Origin: a virus
Length of the DNA stretch: 64,000 nucleotides
Reading direction: 5' to 3' (one strand)
IMG/VR virus record: IMGVR_UViG_3300019458_000002
Coordinates: 64,001-128,000 of that record
Shown here: positions 24,744 through 31,261 of the stretch, one piece after another
Position numbering within the stretch: the first letter of the stretch is position 1
How the letters are laid out: every line of letters starts with the position of its first letter
The notes under the pieces: generated by a model
Told to the model about the DNA's origin: nothing
Database searches by the model: none
The model's input: only the letters and a program-made list of their open reading frames with translations
Position numbers and translations under genes: made by a program

Positions 24744-24922
24744 AAGACTTTAAGAGGGATACTTGGCCCGATAGAATCGGAATTCCAGCCATCAAGGACA
24801 GTCACTACAAACTAAGTTGGGTCAAAGATTGTCTAACTAATGAACAATCAGAAGCAGCTGAAGAACTTGCAAAAGCAATGCACTATCTTCGTAAGGCCGT
24901 TAAGCTTTTGGAGGAAAAATGA
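24740..24922 (+). CDS. Small helical protein
   Basis: 60 residues from the ATG at 24740 overlapping the previous stop; the upstream ATG at 24719 is less likely. The C-terminal half is a charged helix (EAAEELAKAMHYLRKAVKLLEEK). GGAGGAAAA before the next ATG serves its neighbour. Confidence 0.55.
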   Translation: MKDFKRDTWPDRIGIPAIKDSHYKLSWVKDCLTNEQSEAAEELAKAMHYLRKAVKLLEEK

Positions 24923-25227
24923 GAGGTCATTTGCATACCGAAAACATGAAGCATGTGAAGGCATTCTGTGAAAAGAATCGCCAGCCCTATGTGCCATTTG
25001 ACGACCATGAGGTCACTGAGCTATATCCGCCGTATCCATTCCCTGAGCTTGAGGAGGATGTCAAACTAGTCGGCTGGAGTCTTATTACTCGATTCTCATT
25101 CCGAGACCCTTGGCCAATTGTTCGAGAAAAAATTAATCTCTTTAGGCATGATTGGCCCGAGTGTGCGTTTACTATCAACGAAGCCTCAGGGTGTGTTTTT
25201 CTATATTCAAAAGAAAAGAAATTTTAA
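24919..25227 (+). CDS. Hypothetical protein
   Basis: A 102-residue soluble protein, aromatic- and proline-rich (ELYPPYPFPELEEDVKLVGW). Preceded by GGAGGAAAA with good spacing. It ends in a TAATG overlap with the exonuclease gene, so it is expressed with it. No recognised family. Confidence 0.6.
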   Translation: MRGHLHTENMKHVKAFCEKNRQPYVPFDDHEVTELYPPYPFPELEEDVKLVGWSLITRFSFRDPWPIVREKINLFRHDWPECAFTINEASGCVFLYSKEKKF

Positions 25228-26135
25228 TGGACGAATTTGCTAGAGCACCCAAGATTGTTGAACCTCATGAGGCAGAAACCACGCTTGCTATCGACGTAGC
25301 AAACCTGAGCTACCGCGCCTACTTCTCTCACCAGGAACTTACAACTAAGGATGGTAGGCCATCTGGTCACATATATGGAGCCATTAAACTACTGGTCCAC
25401 CATTTAAAGATGGTTGGAGGTAAGGTCTGCATCTCATATGCCTACGAAGGCGAGAATGCAACTACACGAAGGCGGGCCTTGGTTCCTTCTTATAAAATGG
25501 ATAGAGACCCAAATAGGTTTGACCCTAAGCCCGATGTAGTAAAGCTATTCAGAGATATTCCTGGCTTCCATATGTCATCACCAGATTGCGAAGGCGACGA
25601 CGTCCTTGCTTTCGTTGCTACAAGAAGCAAGAAACCGATTGTAATCGTGTCAGGAGACAAGGACACCTGGGGACTTCTACAATATCCCAATGTCCAAATA
25701 TTTTCTCCCAACATGGAAAGGTACGTTACCAAAGAAGATGTGCTAGAGCATTTCTTGGTCACTGACCCAGGCAAGGTGTATCTGTACAAAGCAATATTTG
25801 GTGACTCCTCAGATGGAGTCGATGGAGTCTACAGACTTTTTAAGAAACAGGTAGCTCCAGTTCTAAACATGGAGGAGTGCAAGGACATTCCTAGTTTTTA
25901 CGAACTATGTAAGACTGCTCCAACCGTCAAGCCCAATAGCTTATTAAAAATAAGCACAGAAATAGAACGGCTGCAGAAAAATTTACAAGTAGTTACTCCA
26001 CATATCGAAGGTCCCCCGAATTTTAGCTATACGTCCACTGACCCCAGGAACCGGGAAGCACTGCTCCAAAACTTGAAGGAGTGGGATTGTAATATTGAAG
26101 AATTGGCGGTTGACATACAGCTACTCTTTGGCTAA
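25227..26135 (+). CDS. 5'-3' exonuclease, FEN/PolI-N family
   Basis: 302 residues from the ATG at 25227 (TAATG overlap). The acidic metal-binding residues of the FEN/5'-nuclease superfamily are seen in order: AIDVANLSYRAYF, CEGDDVLAFVA, VSGDKDTWGLL and FGDSSDGVDGV (start of the H3TH region). YKMDRD with upstream RRR matches the region that binds the DNA 5' flap. The enzyme should remove RNA primers or flaps during phage replication, as T4 RNase H and the PolI N-domain do. The promoter of the next gene lies inside its last codons. Confidence 0.85.
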   Translation: MDEFARAPKIVEPHEAETTLAIDVANLSYRAYFSHQELTTKDGRPSGHIYGAIKLLVHHLKMVGGKVCISYAYEGENATTRRRALVPSYKMDRDPNRFDPKPDVVKLFRDIPGFHMSSPDCEGDDVLAFVATRSKKPIVIVSGDKDTWGLLQYPNVQIFSPNMERYVTKEDVLEHFLVTDPGKVYLYKAIFGDSSDGVDGVYRLFKKQVAPVLNMEECKDIPSFYELCKTAPTVKPNSLLKISTEIERLQKNLQVVTPHIEGPPNFSYTSTDPRNREALLQNLKEWDCNIEELAVDIQLLFG

Positions 26136-26138
26136 TAT
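26110..26138 (+). promoter_or_regulatory. Leaderless promoter inside the exonuclease 3' end
   Basis: TTGACA (26110-26115), 17-nt spacer, TAATAT (26133-26138), six bases, ATG 26145. Consensus-like in both boxes. Confidence 0.65.
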
Positions 26139-26144
26139 TAAACC

Positions 26145-26345
26145 ATGAAGTACGAAGACGCACTGATTGAAGCCAACAATTTCGCAATGGTTGCAAAGCC
26201 TGGGGCGACCTATCTAGTTGATGTGGACTATTGGTATCTTAAGCCATTCTTCGCGTTTATTCCTGAGGCACTGCGGGCACGCGGTCTGGGAATGAAGAAC
26301 ACCAATGAAGGGTGGGTTATTACGGACGAAATCCGCGTCGGTTAG
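26145..26345 (+). CDS. Small hypothetical protein
   Basis: A 66-residue soluble protein (MKYEDALIEANNFAMVAKPG...). The pattern resembles a small alpha/beta fold and no motif is known. No Shine-Dalgarno; the predicted transcription start is the ATG. The same transcript would continue into the structured region and tRNA-Tyr downstream. Confidence 0.6.
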   Translation: MKYEDALIEANNFAMVAKPGATYLVDVDYWYLKPFFAFIPEALRARGLGMKNTNEGWVITDEIRVG

Positions 26346-26514
26346 CGACCGACTAGTAGGGACGGACACCCTATTATTGAAGCAGGGTAGCGACACCTGC
26401 GAAAAACAGGGTTAGCCTGACCAGGAAGGCCGCGATAGCTGTAACGTTAACAGAAGCCACCTGAGGGGCAACCCGATGAAGGTACTAAGACGTGTTTCTG
26501 TCAGCCCAATTTTC
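26346..26514 (+). ncRNA. Structured non-coding region, unknown RNA
   Basis: 169 nt without a convincing reading frame, between a stop codon and tRNA-Tyr. Hairpins visible in order: TAGGG/CCCTA (26357-26373), GCAGG/CCTGC (26382-26400), then CAGG/CCTG or GGTTA/TGACC, a GGC/GCC stem around CTGT...ACAG, and ACCT...AGGT enclosing GGG-GCAA-CCC with a GNRA tetraloop. CAGG and CCTG segments occur several times and could pair in alternative ways. It matches no RNA family that I recognise. Possibly a processed leader, riboswitch-like element or phage small RNA. Confidence 0.5.
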
Positions 26515-26597
26515 TGGGGAGTGGTCAGAGCGGCAAATGAACTTGACTGTAAATCAAGCGCCTTCGGGCTTCGTGGGTTCGAGTCCCACCTCCCCAA
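26515..26597 (+). tRNA. tRNA-Tyr (anticodon GTA)
   Basis: Acceptor TGGGGAG/CTCCCCA, D loop with GG, anticodon arm CTTGA-CTGTAAA-TCAAG (GTA at 26549-26551), long class II variable arm with GCC-TTCG-GGC, T arm GTGGG-TTCGAGT-CCCAC, discriminator A. CCA is not encoded. All features agree with tRNA-Tyr. Confidence 0.9.
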
Positions 26598-26607
26598 CAA
26601 TTCCTGT

Positions 26608-26636
26608 TTGACTTTTCAAAATTAATTGTTTATTTT
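26608..26636 (+). promoter_or_regulatory. Sigma-70-type promoter, near-leaderless
   Basis: TTGACT (26608-26613), 17-nt spacer, TATTTT (26631-26636), eight bases to the ATG at 26645. Confidence 0.55.
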
Positions 26637-26644
26637 GGAATGCC

Positions 26645-27121
26645 ATGGAAGACAGCGAACACATTGAACAGTGGGTCTTTAAGGCCTTGCTCGCAAACGG
26701 CCTTCTCCCTATTCATCTTCCCTTCAAATGGGAATTTAGCGACAAGACTCCTAGTGGGGCTCTGGGATGGGCAACATACTCAGAAAGAAAAATCTCTCTA
26801 AATACAGAGTATTGGCGGGGTCTTTCGACGGAACGACGGCGGCAGCTGGTTATGCATGAGGCTTGCCATCTCATTTCTTTCCACCTTTATGGAGTTGAAG
26901 GAAAGGGACACCGCAGAAAATGGCGAGATTGCATGAGAAATTGTGGCCTTGTTCCTGATAGATGTGAAGCTGTTCAGTTTGCAACCAAGAAAAAGCCAAA
27001 TGAAGGGCGCTGCAATTGCCGTAGCTGGTTCTTCAGCAATATAATCCTCAAAAGGATGATGTGTGGCAGCAATAGACGTTGTCCCAAGTGCAAAGAACAA
27101 ATTAAAGTTTTGACTTCTTAA
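26645..27121 (+). CDS. SprT-like zinc metalloprotein
   Basis: A 158-residue protein. The motif QLVMHEACHLISF (HExxH, about residues 76-80) with a downstream GKGHRRKW supplies three histidines and matches the SprT/Spartan metallopeptidase layout. The C-terminal CNCRSWFF...CPKCKEQIKV is a zinc ribbon, as in SprT proteins. Family members cleave DNA-protein crosslinks, or are recruited to DNA; a role in phage DNA repair is plausible. Length is normal for bacterial SprT. It has its own promoter with an almost absent leader. Confidence 0.8.
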   Translation: MEDSEHIEQWVFKALLANGLLPIHLPFKWEFSDKTPSGALGWATYSERKISLNTEYWRGLSTERRRQLVMHEACHLISFHLYGVEGKGHRRKWRDCMRNCGLVPDRCEAVQFATKKKPNEGRCNCRSWFFSNIILKRMMCGSNRRCPKCKEQIKVLTS

Positions 27122-27138
27122 AACTAGGATGTTATCTT
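27110..27138 (+). promoter_or_regulatory. Leaderless promoter
   Basis: TTGACT (27110-27115, inside the SprT 3' end), 17-nt spacer, TATCTT (27133-27138), six bases, ATG 27145. Confidence 0.65.
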
Positions 27139-27144
27139 TAGGTC

Positions 27145-27993
27145 ATGACAAAGCGCACTGACTGCCACCGTCCTGGAGCCATCGTCCCCGCTGACTACAC
27201 TTACGTGTGCAGCTACGAACTTCCTGGCATGAACGGAGACCCCGGTTACATGCAAGACTATCGGAGGCGCTGCATCGAAGCTGACCCTCGTCCGGTCTTT
27301 TTCAAGAATGACCGAGACAATGGTGTTGGCAAGTGCGACATCTGTGGCGCCATTTTCCGCTGGGGTGACGTTTGGCAGCATATCCCTTCCGGTCAGAACA
27401 TTCACATTGGCCACGATTGCGCTGACAAGTACGCTCTCCTGGCTGATAGGACTGACTGGTTTGCGACTGTTGAGGCCCACAAGCGCGCTACAGCTGCCGC
27501 GATTCAGGCGGCCATGAACAAGGTCAAGAAGGAGAAGTTCCTGGCTGAGCACCCTGGCTTGGAGCAAGATTTGAATGAGAATCACCGCATCATCAATGAT
27601 ATTGCTCAGCGCTTCAACAGCTACTGCAAGATTTCTGATGCGCAGATTGCCCTTGTCCAGAAGCTGGCAAACGAAGTCAGGAACCCGAAGCCCGAGGAAG
27701 CTCACGTACCTGCGCCTGAAGGCAAGGTGGTTGTGCGGGGAACGGTGGTCTCCACTAAGAGCTACGATGGTGCTTTCGGAACCTCAATCAAGATGACGGT
27801 CAAGGTTACGACGCCCGAAGGCTCCTGGCTGGCCTGGGGAACCGTTCCTTCCAGCCTCCTGGCCTCACAAGATGGCCTCAAGGGCAAACTGGTTGAGTTT
27901 AGTGCAACTTTGAAGCAGGGCCGGGATGCTCACTTCGCAATTTTCAAGAGGCCCACCAAGGCTGTGGTCGTTGAGTCACTTTTTCAGAACTAA
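27145..27993 (+). CDS. Phage protein with treble-clef-like zinc site
   Basis: A 282-residue soluble protein. Near residues 61-95 it has GKCDICGAIFRWG...HIGHDCADKYA, a CxxC...HxxC zinc unit. A helical middle follows, and a beta-rich C-terminal domain (VVRGTVVSTKSYDGAFGTSIKMTVKV...) that looks OB-fold-like, which might bind nucleic acid. Third codon positions are visibly richer in G and C than in neighbouring genes, as in the DUF932 gene. Function unknown. Confidence 0.7.
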   Translation: MTKRTDCHRPGAIVPADYTYVCSYELPGMNGDPGYMQDYRRRCIEADPRPVFFKNDRDNGVGKCDICGAIFRWGDVWQHIPSGQNIHIGHDCADKYALLADRTDWFATVEAHKRATAAAIQAAMNKVKKEKFLAEHPGLEQDLNENHRIINDIAQRFNSYCKISDAQIALVQKLANEVRNPKPEEAHVPAPEGKVVVRGTVVSTKSYDGAFGTSIKMTVKVTTPEGSWLAWGTVPSSLLASQDGLKGKLVEFSATLKQGRDAHFAIFKRPTKAVVVESLFQN

Positions 27994-27995
27994 AA

Positions 27996-28256
27996 ATGCA
28001 ATACGCTAAAAGACGCAGCGATACAACCCTTCCTGGAATCACTCCTAAATGTGGTTGTGGGGCCATGCTGGATTATATTAAGCCAGGATGCACCCACATC
28101 ACTGTCACTCGTGGCTGCTATGGATGCGACACCCTATGGACTATCCAACTTATGGCCAATCATGCTGAAAAGCGTTATGACGTGGTTAAGGTAGAAACCA
28201 AGAAAGCTGCCCAGCGAGGGCGTAGAATTTATACAAAAATAAGTTTGACTTTCTAA
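27996..28256 (+). CDS. Small zinc-binding protein
   Basis: An 86-residue protein beginning two bases after the previous stop. Cysteines in PKCGCGAM and RGCYGCDTLW form a four-Cys zinc unit. The C-terminus is basic (KKAAQRGRRIY). The -35 box of the next promoter overlaps its last codons. Function unknown. Confidence 0.6.
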   Translation: MQYAKRRSDTTLPGITPKCGCGAMLDYIKPGCTHITVTRGCYGCDTLWTIQLMANHAEKRYDVVKVETKKAAQRGRRIYTKISLTF

Positions 28257-28273
28257 AAATAGAGTGTTATCTT
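28245..28273 (+). promoter_or_regulatory. Sigma-70-type promoter of DUF932 gene
   Basis: TTGACT (28245-28250), 17-nt spacer, TATCTT (28268-28273). Unlike its neighbours it has a leader of about 37 nt carrying AAAGGAAAA before the ATG. Confidence 0.65.
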
Positions 28274-28316
28274 TTATCTTGTTCGGGTAGTTAACAACAA
28301 ACAAAGGAAAACGAAA

Positions 28317-29282
28317 ATGCCTCATGCAGTTGAATCGATGTTTTTTGCTGGTGAAGTCCCCTGGCATGGCCTGGGAAAGTCTGTGGAGCAGGAAGTTACG
28401 GCCAAGGAAGCGATTGTCGCAGCTGGTCTTGATTGGAAGGTGGCTCTGGAGGACATTTATGCCGCATCCAACGATGGCATCACCCAGAACCTCATTACCA
28501 CCCATAAGGCTGTTGTGCGTCAGTCTGACCGCAGCGTCCTGAGCGTGGTTGGAAACCGCTATCGCCCCTTCCAGAACGAAGACAAGTTCTCCTTCTTCGA
28601 CCACGCGGTTGGAGAAGGCAAAGCCATTTATCACACGGCTGGCAGCCTCCACGGTGGCCGCAAAGTGTGGATTCTGGCGAAGCTGCCTGGCGAAATCATC
28701 GTGGGCAACGGTGACGTCACCCACAAGTACCTGTGCCTCTCGGATACCTTTGATGAGTCTGGAACTCTTCGGGTTTTCTTCACCCCGGTTCGTGTGGTCT
28801 GCGCCAATACCCTGAATATGGCTCTTGTGCAGGGCATGGGCCAGGGCATCAGCATTCGTCACACTGCTTCAGCCGAAGCCAAGCTGGAAGCCGCTAAGAA
28901 TGCCATCGAGAGCGCCACCGAGTTCTATGACGCTTTCAACAACCATGCCATGCTGATGGCTGGCACGAAGTTCAGCGAGGAGCAGATGAAGGCTCTGGTC
29001 GAGCGGCTCTTCCCGAACCCTGAGGACGCTGAGGAGGGCGAGGTCACGGCTGCTTCCAAGAAGCGTGACGCAGTTGTGGAACTCTTCACCACTGGCATGG
29101 GCCATGACAAAATCCAGGGCACTGCCTGGGCCGCGATGAACGCGGTTTCGGAGTACACGGACCATCACATGAAGATGAACAACCCCTCCCAGGACAAGAA
29201 GCTGGAGCGAGTTTGGTTTGGCAAGAGCGCTAACCTCAAGCAGGTTGCCTATGACACGATTATGGAGCAAATTGCTGCTTAA
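28317..29282 (+). CDS. DUF932 family protein
   Basis: 321 residues with the hallmark N-terminus of DUF932/TIGR03299 (PWHGLGKSV), the conserved VGNRYRPFQNEDKFSFFD, and FFTPVRVVCANTLNMAL in the centre. The family is widespread in phages and plasmids and its biochemical role is unknown. The gene has its own promoter, a real leader with a ribosome site, a G/C-rich third codon position and a terminator just after it. These suggest high expression as a single-gene unit. Confidence 0.85.
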   Translation: MPHAVESMFFAGEVPWHGLGKSVEQEVTAKEAIVAAGLDWKVALEDIYAASNDGITQNLITTHKAVVRQSDRSVLSVVGNRYRPFQNEDKFSFFDHAVGEGKAIYHTAGSLHGGRKVWILAKLPGEIIVGNGDVTHKYLCLSDTFDESGTLRVFFTPVRVVCANTLNMALVQGMGQGISIRHTASAEAKLEAAKNAIESATEFYDAFNNHAMLMAGTKFSEEQMKALVERLFPNPEDAEEGEVTAASKKRDAVVELFTTGMGHDKIQGTAWAAMNAVSEYTDHHMKMNNPSQDKKLERVWFGKSANLKQVAYDTIMEQIAA

Positions 29283-29297
29283 ATGAGGATGTGGGGC

Positions 29298-29332
29298 GCC
29301 TCAGCCCACAAATATCTGGGGCCTTTTGTTCT
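29298..29332 (+). terminator. Rho-independent terminator after DUF932 gene
   Basis: GCCTCAG (29298-29304) pairs with CTGGGGC (29316-29322, one G-U), followed by CTTTTGTTCTT. It directly precedes the next -35 box. Confidence 0.6.
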
Positions 29333-29360
29333 TGACTTAAAGGTTTTCTTTTATTAGGAT
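29332..29360 (+). promoter_or_regulatory. Leaderless promoter
   Basis: TTGACT (29332-29337), 17-nt spacer, TAGGAT (29355-29360), six bases, ATG 29367. Confidence 0.65.
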
Positions 29361-29366
29361 TGAAAT

Positions 29367-29666
29367 ATGAAAACGGCATACATCAACGCGATTTCCGAAA
29401 TGCTTCAGGACTACTCCGAGGAGTATCTCTTTAACATGCTCGTCAAGATGGGCAAAGACAAGTACAGCGGCGAAGGTGGAGTGCCTCAGCATCTTATTGA
29501 GGAGGCGACTCGGCAGGGGTCACTTATTGGAGCCATCAAATTCTTGCGTACACGCATGGGAACAAATCCAGATGGCTCTATCAGGCTTTCTCTCAAGGAT
29601 GCAAAGGACTTGTGCGACCGTCTGAATTCTGAACGTGGTCTGTGGCCCACTGCCTACAGGTACTAA
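29367..29666 (+). CDS. Helical hypothetical protein
   Basis: A 99-residue protein (MKTAYINAISEMLQDYSEEYLFNML...), helical and charged, no motif known. Leaderless promoter. It is the first of three genes that run into tRNA-Ile. Confidence 0.6.
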   Translation: MKTAYINAISEMLQDYSEEYLFNMLVKMGKDKYSGEGGVPQHLIEEATRQGSLIGAIKFLRTRMGTNPDGSIRLSLKDAKDLCDRLNSERGLWPTAYRY

Positions 29667-29667
29667 A

Positions 29668-30015
29668 ATGAGACTCAAGAAAGAACTGATTCAAGCCCGC
29701 GAGAAATTTGTGAAGAATCTATATGCCGCTACTCCCGAGCTTTCTGTTGAAACAATTAATGCTCACCTGAAGGCCGAGTATGGCATGGAAATGGCACCTA
29801 AGCGCATCTTGGAGCTTAAGAAGCTGGCCACCGAAATTGAAGCCAAGGTCGTAACTATCAAGGAGCCTGAGACCGAGAGCGTCAAGAATGACGGCATGTA
29901 TTATAACGCTCGCGTCGCCTTCCTGCCCCTCTCAAAGAACTTGTCAATCTCAAAAGATAAGCTTAATATCGTTCTTGAAGACAGCGACGGCAACCAAAAG
30001 ATGCATGAGGGGTAA
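29668..30015 (+). CDS. Hypothetical protein, helical with basic N-terminus
   Basis: 115 residues from ATG 29668, two bases after the preceding stop; the longer frame from 29635 overlaps the previous gene and is unlikely. The N-terminal part (RLKKELIQAREKFVKNLYAA, then VETINAHLKAEYG) could form a small helix-turn-helix-like bundle. Function unknown. Confidence 0.55.
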   Translation: MRLKKELIQAREKFVKNLYAATPELSVETINAHLKAEYGMEMAPKRILELKKLATEIEAKVVTIKEPETESVKNDGMYYNARVAFLPLSKNLSISKDKLNIVLEDSDGNQKMHEG

Positions 30016-30016
30016 C

Positions 30017-30391
30017 ATGTCGATTCAGAACGGGCTCTACCACAAAGACGTTTTCTTTCCTTCTGAATTTAATCTACTTACCGGACAAACATTCTTCATC
30101 AGGCTTACAAACCATGCCCGCAAAGCCTGCCTAGATGATAGATACGGCTACTTCCTGCCTCCAGCCAAGGTCGTAATAGAGGCTGGCCAAGTAATTGAGG
30201 TTGAGATTACAGCGGGCAAGTGCAGCAAGGTCGTTGTCCGTCAATCCCTAGATAAAAATCGGGACATCATCATCGTCTTTATTCCCGAAGGCTCTACTGC
30301 AGTCTGCAAAACTCTCTGGATTAACATGAAAACGGATAGTCACAAGACTCTTGACCGTTCAAGGTATGTGCAACCGCCCAAAAAGATTTAG
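30017..30391 (+). CDS. Hypothetical protein
   Basis: 124 residues from ATG 30017, preceded by GAGGGG. A beta-rich body (PPAKVVIEAGQVIEVEITAG, then DIIIVFIPEG) and a basic C-terminus. Its TAG stop overlaps the first two bases of tRNA-Ile. No family recognised. Confidence 0.55.
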   Translation: MSIQNGLYHKDVFFPSEFNLLTGQTFFIRLTNHARKACLDDRYGYFLPPAKVVIEAGQVIEVEITAGKCSKVVVRQSLDKNRDIIIVFIPEGSTAVCKTLWINMKTDSHKTLDRSRYVQPPKKI

Positions 30392-30465
30392 CCCTGTTGC
30401 AGCTGCCAGTACGTTGCAGTCGCTTTATAAGCGGCGGGTCGTGGGTGCAACTCCCACTGGGGCTA
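30390..30465 (+). tRNA. tRNA-Ile-like (anticodon TAT)
   Basis: 76 nt: acceptor AGCCCTG/TGGGGCT (two wobbles), D stem GCAG/TTGC, anticodon arm GTCGC-TTTATAA-GCGGC (anticodon TAT, reading AUA), T arm GTGGG-TGCAACT-CCCAC, discriminator A, no CCA. The D loop lacks the usual GG and the T loop has G at position 55, so both partners of the D-T loop contact are altered together. Confidence 0.7.
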
Positions 30466-30472
30466 CTAAAAC

Positions 30473-30500
30473 TTGACAACAAACTAAGAACTGTTATTTT
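30473..30500 (+). promoter_or_regulatory. Promoter of phosphoribosyltransferase gene
   Basis: TTGACA (30473-30478), 16-nt spacer, TATTTT (30495-30500), followed by CGGAGGGA as the ribosome site for the GTG at 30518. Confidence 0.6.
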
Positions 30501-30517
30501 ACTTTTCGGAGGGAATC

Positions 30518-31096
30518 GTGAAAGACACTCACTTTAGGGGAATTAAGTGCGGGGGACGCCATTGGCCTTCGCACACAGACAAGGTATACAATCCTGAGCT
30601 ATTTGACAGAACCATTGACAAGTGTGTTAAAGCTCTTAAGGCAATTTGGGAAGAAGAGGGTCGATTCCAGGCAATTGCAGGTTCAGGCAATAGCGCACTC
30701 CCAATGCTTGGAGCCATTTCTTACATCACTGGAATTCCTATGATTGCCGTACGCAAAGCCGGGGACAATGCTCACGACAATAGACAGGTCAATGGTCCAA
30801 TTTATGAGGGCGGGGCAAAGAGCCTAAACTATGTGTTTATTGACGACTTCATAGCCACAGGAAAAACCTTCAATCGCACTATTGAGTACATTGCTCACGA
30901 AGCCAAAATCCCTACCAAGTGCATTGCAATGGTCAATTATGAAGAGGAGTATCACGATACCTATAAGAAAATCACACAGGTATCGAAAGCACTTGTTAAG
31001 AAGCAAACTGTGTACCCCTATGCTCTCAGCATCGATGGACAAAACTACAATGAAACCCCCACTTCTTTGCCTGTCTATTTTGCACAAAAATTCTAG
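30518..31096 (+). CDS. Phosphoribosyltransferase-like protein
   Basis: 192 residues from GTG 30518, with GGAGGG nine bases upstream. YVFIDDFIATGKTF (about residues 107-120) is the PRPP-binding loop of type I phosphoribosyltransferases, and GSGNSALPMLGAISYITGIP matches the preceding pyrophosphate-loop region. The substrate base cannot be assigned; nucleotide salvage for phage DNA synthesis is the simplest role. It directly precedes the Ro60-like unit but has a separate promoter. Confidence 0.8.
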   Translation: MKDTHFRGIKCGGRHWPSHTDKVYNPELFDRTIDKCVKALKAIWEEEGRFQAIAGSGNSALPMLGAISYITGIPMIAVRKAGDNAHDNRQVNGPIYEGGAKSLNYVFIDDFIATGKTFNRTIEYIAHEAKIPTKCIAMVNYEEEYHDTYKKITQVSKALVKKQTVYPYALSIDGQNYNETPTSLPVYFAQKF

Positions 31097-31122
31097 ACAA
31101 AATCAGAAAAACTAGCTATACT
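31094..31122 (+). promoter_or_regulatory. Promoter of the Ro60-like/stem-loop RNA unit
   Basis: TAGACA (31094-31099), 17-nt spacer, TATACT (31117-31122). The predicted start, about 31129, is at the first base of stem-loop RNA A (31131). Confidence 0.55.
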
Positions 31123-31130
31123 TATTCAAA

Positions 31131-31184
31131 GGGAAACAAACAGCAAAAATAGATTTCAATGGGTGAAAACAAAAACTGTTTCCC
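31131..31184 (+). ncRNA. Stem-loop RNA A upstream of Ro60-like gene
   Basis: Perfect 8-bp outer stem GGGAAACA (31131-31138) and TGTTTCCC (31177-31184). The internal loop begins ACAGCAAAA (31140-31148) and ends CAAAAAC. Inner hairpin TTTCA-ATGGG-TGAAA. It shares its layout with elements B and C although the paired sequences differ, which is the mark of a conserved RNA structure. Confidence 0.6.
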
Positions 31185-31193
31185 GTAATTTAA

Positions 31194-31245
31194 AGAATGC
31201 GTACAGCAAAATAATCTTTCTAAATTAAAGAAAAAACCGCATTCT
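31194..31245 (+). ncRNA. Stem-loop RNA B upstream of Ro60-like gene
   Basis: Perfect 8-bp outer stem AGAATGCG (31194-31201) and CGCATTCT (31238-31245). Loop begins ACAGCAAAA (31203-31211) and ends AAAAAAC. Inner hairpin TCTTT-CTAAATT-AAAGA. It lies nine bases after element A and ends five bases before the AAGGAG ribosome site of the gene. Confidence 0.6.
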
Positions 31246-31261
31246 GATTTAAGGAGCCACT

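Noticed and set aside
27124-27705. Minus-strand frame of 193 codons opposite the 27145-27993 gene
   Set aside because: Antisense shadow caused by the G/C-rich third positions of the true plus-strand gene, which has zinc motifs and a promoter.
29291-29310. Hairpin TGTGGG/CCCACA as the terminator after DUF932
   Set aside because: It is not followed by T residues; the overlapping GCCTCAG/CTGGGGC hairpin ends directly in a T-rich stretch and explains the site better.
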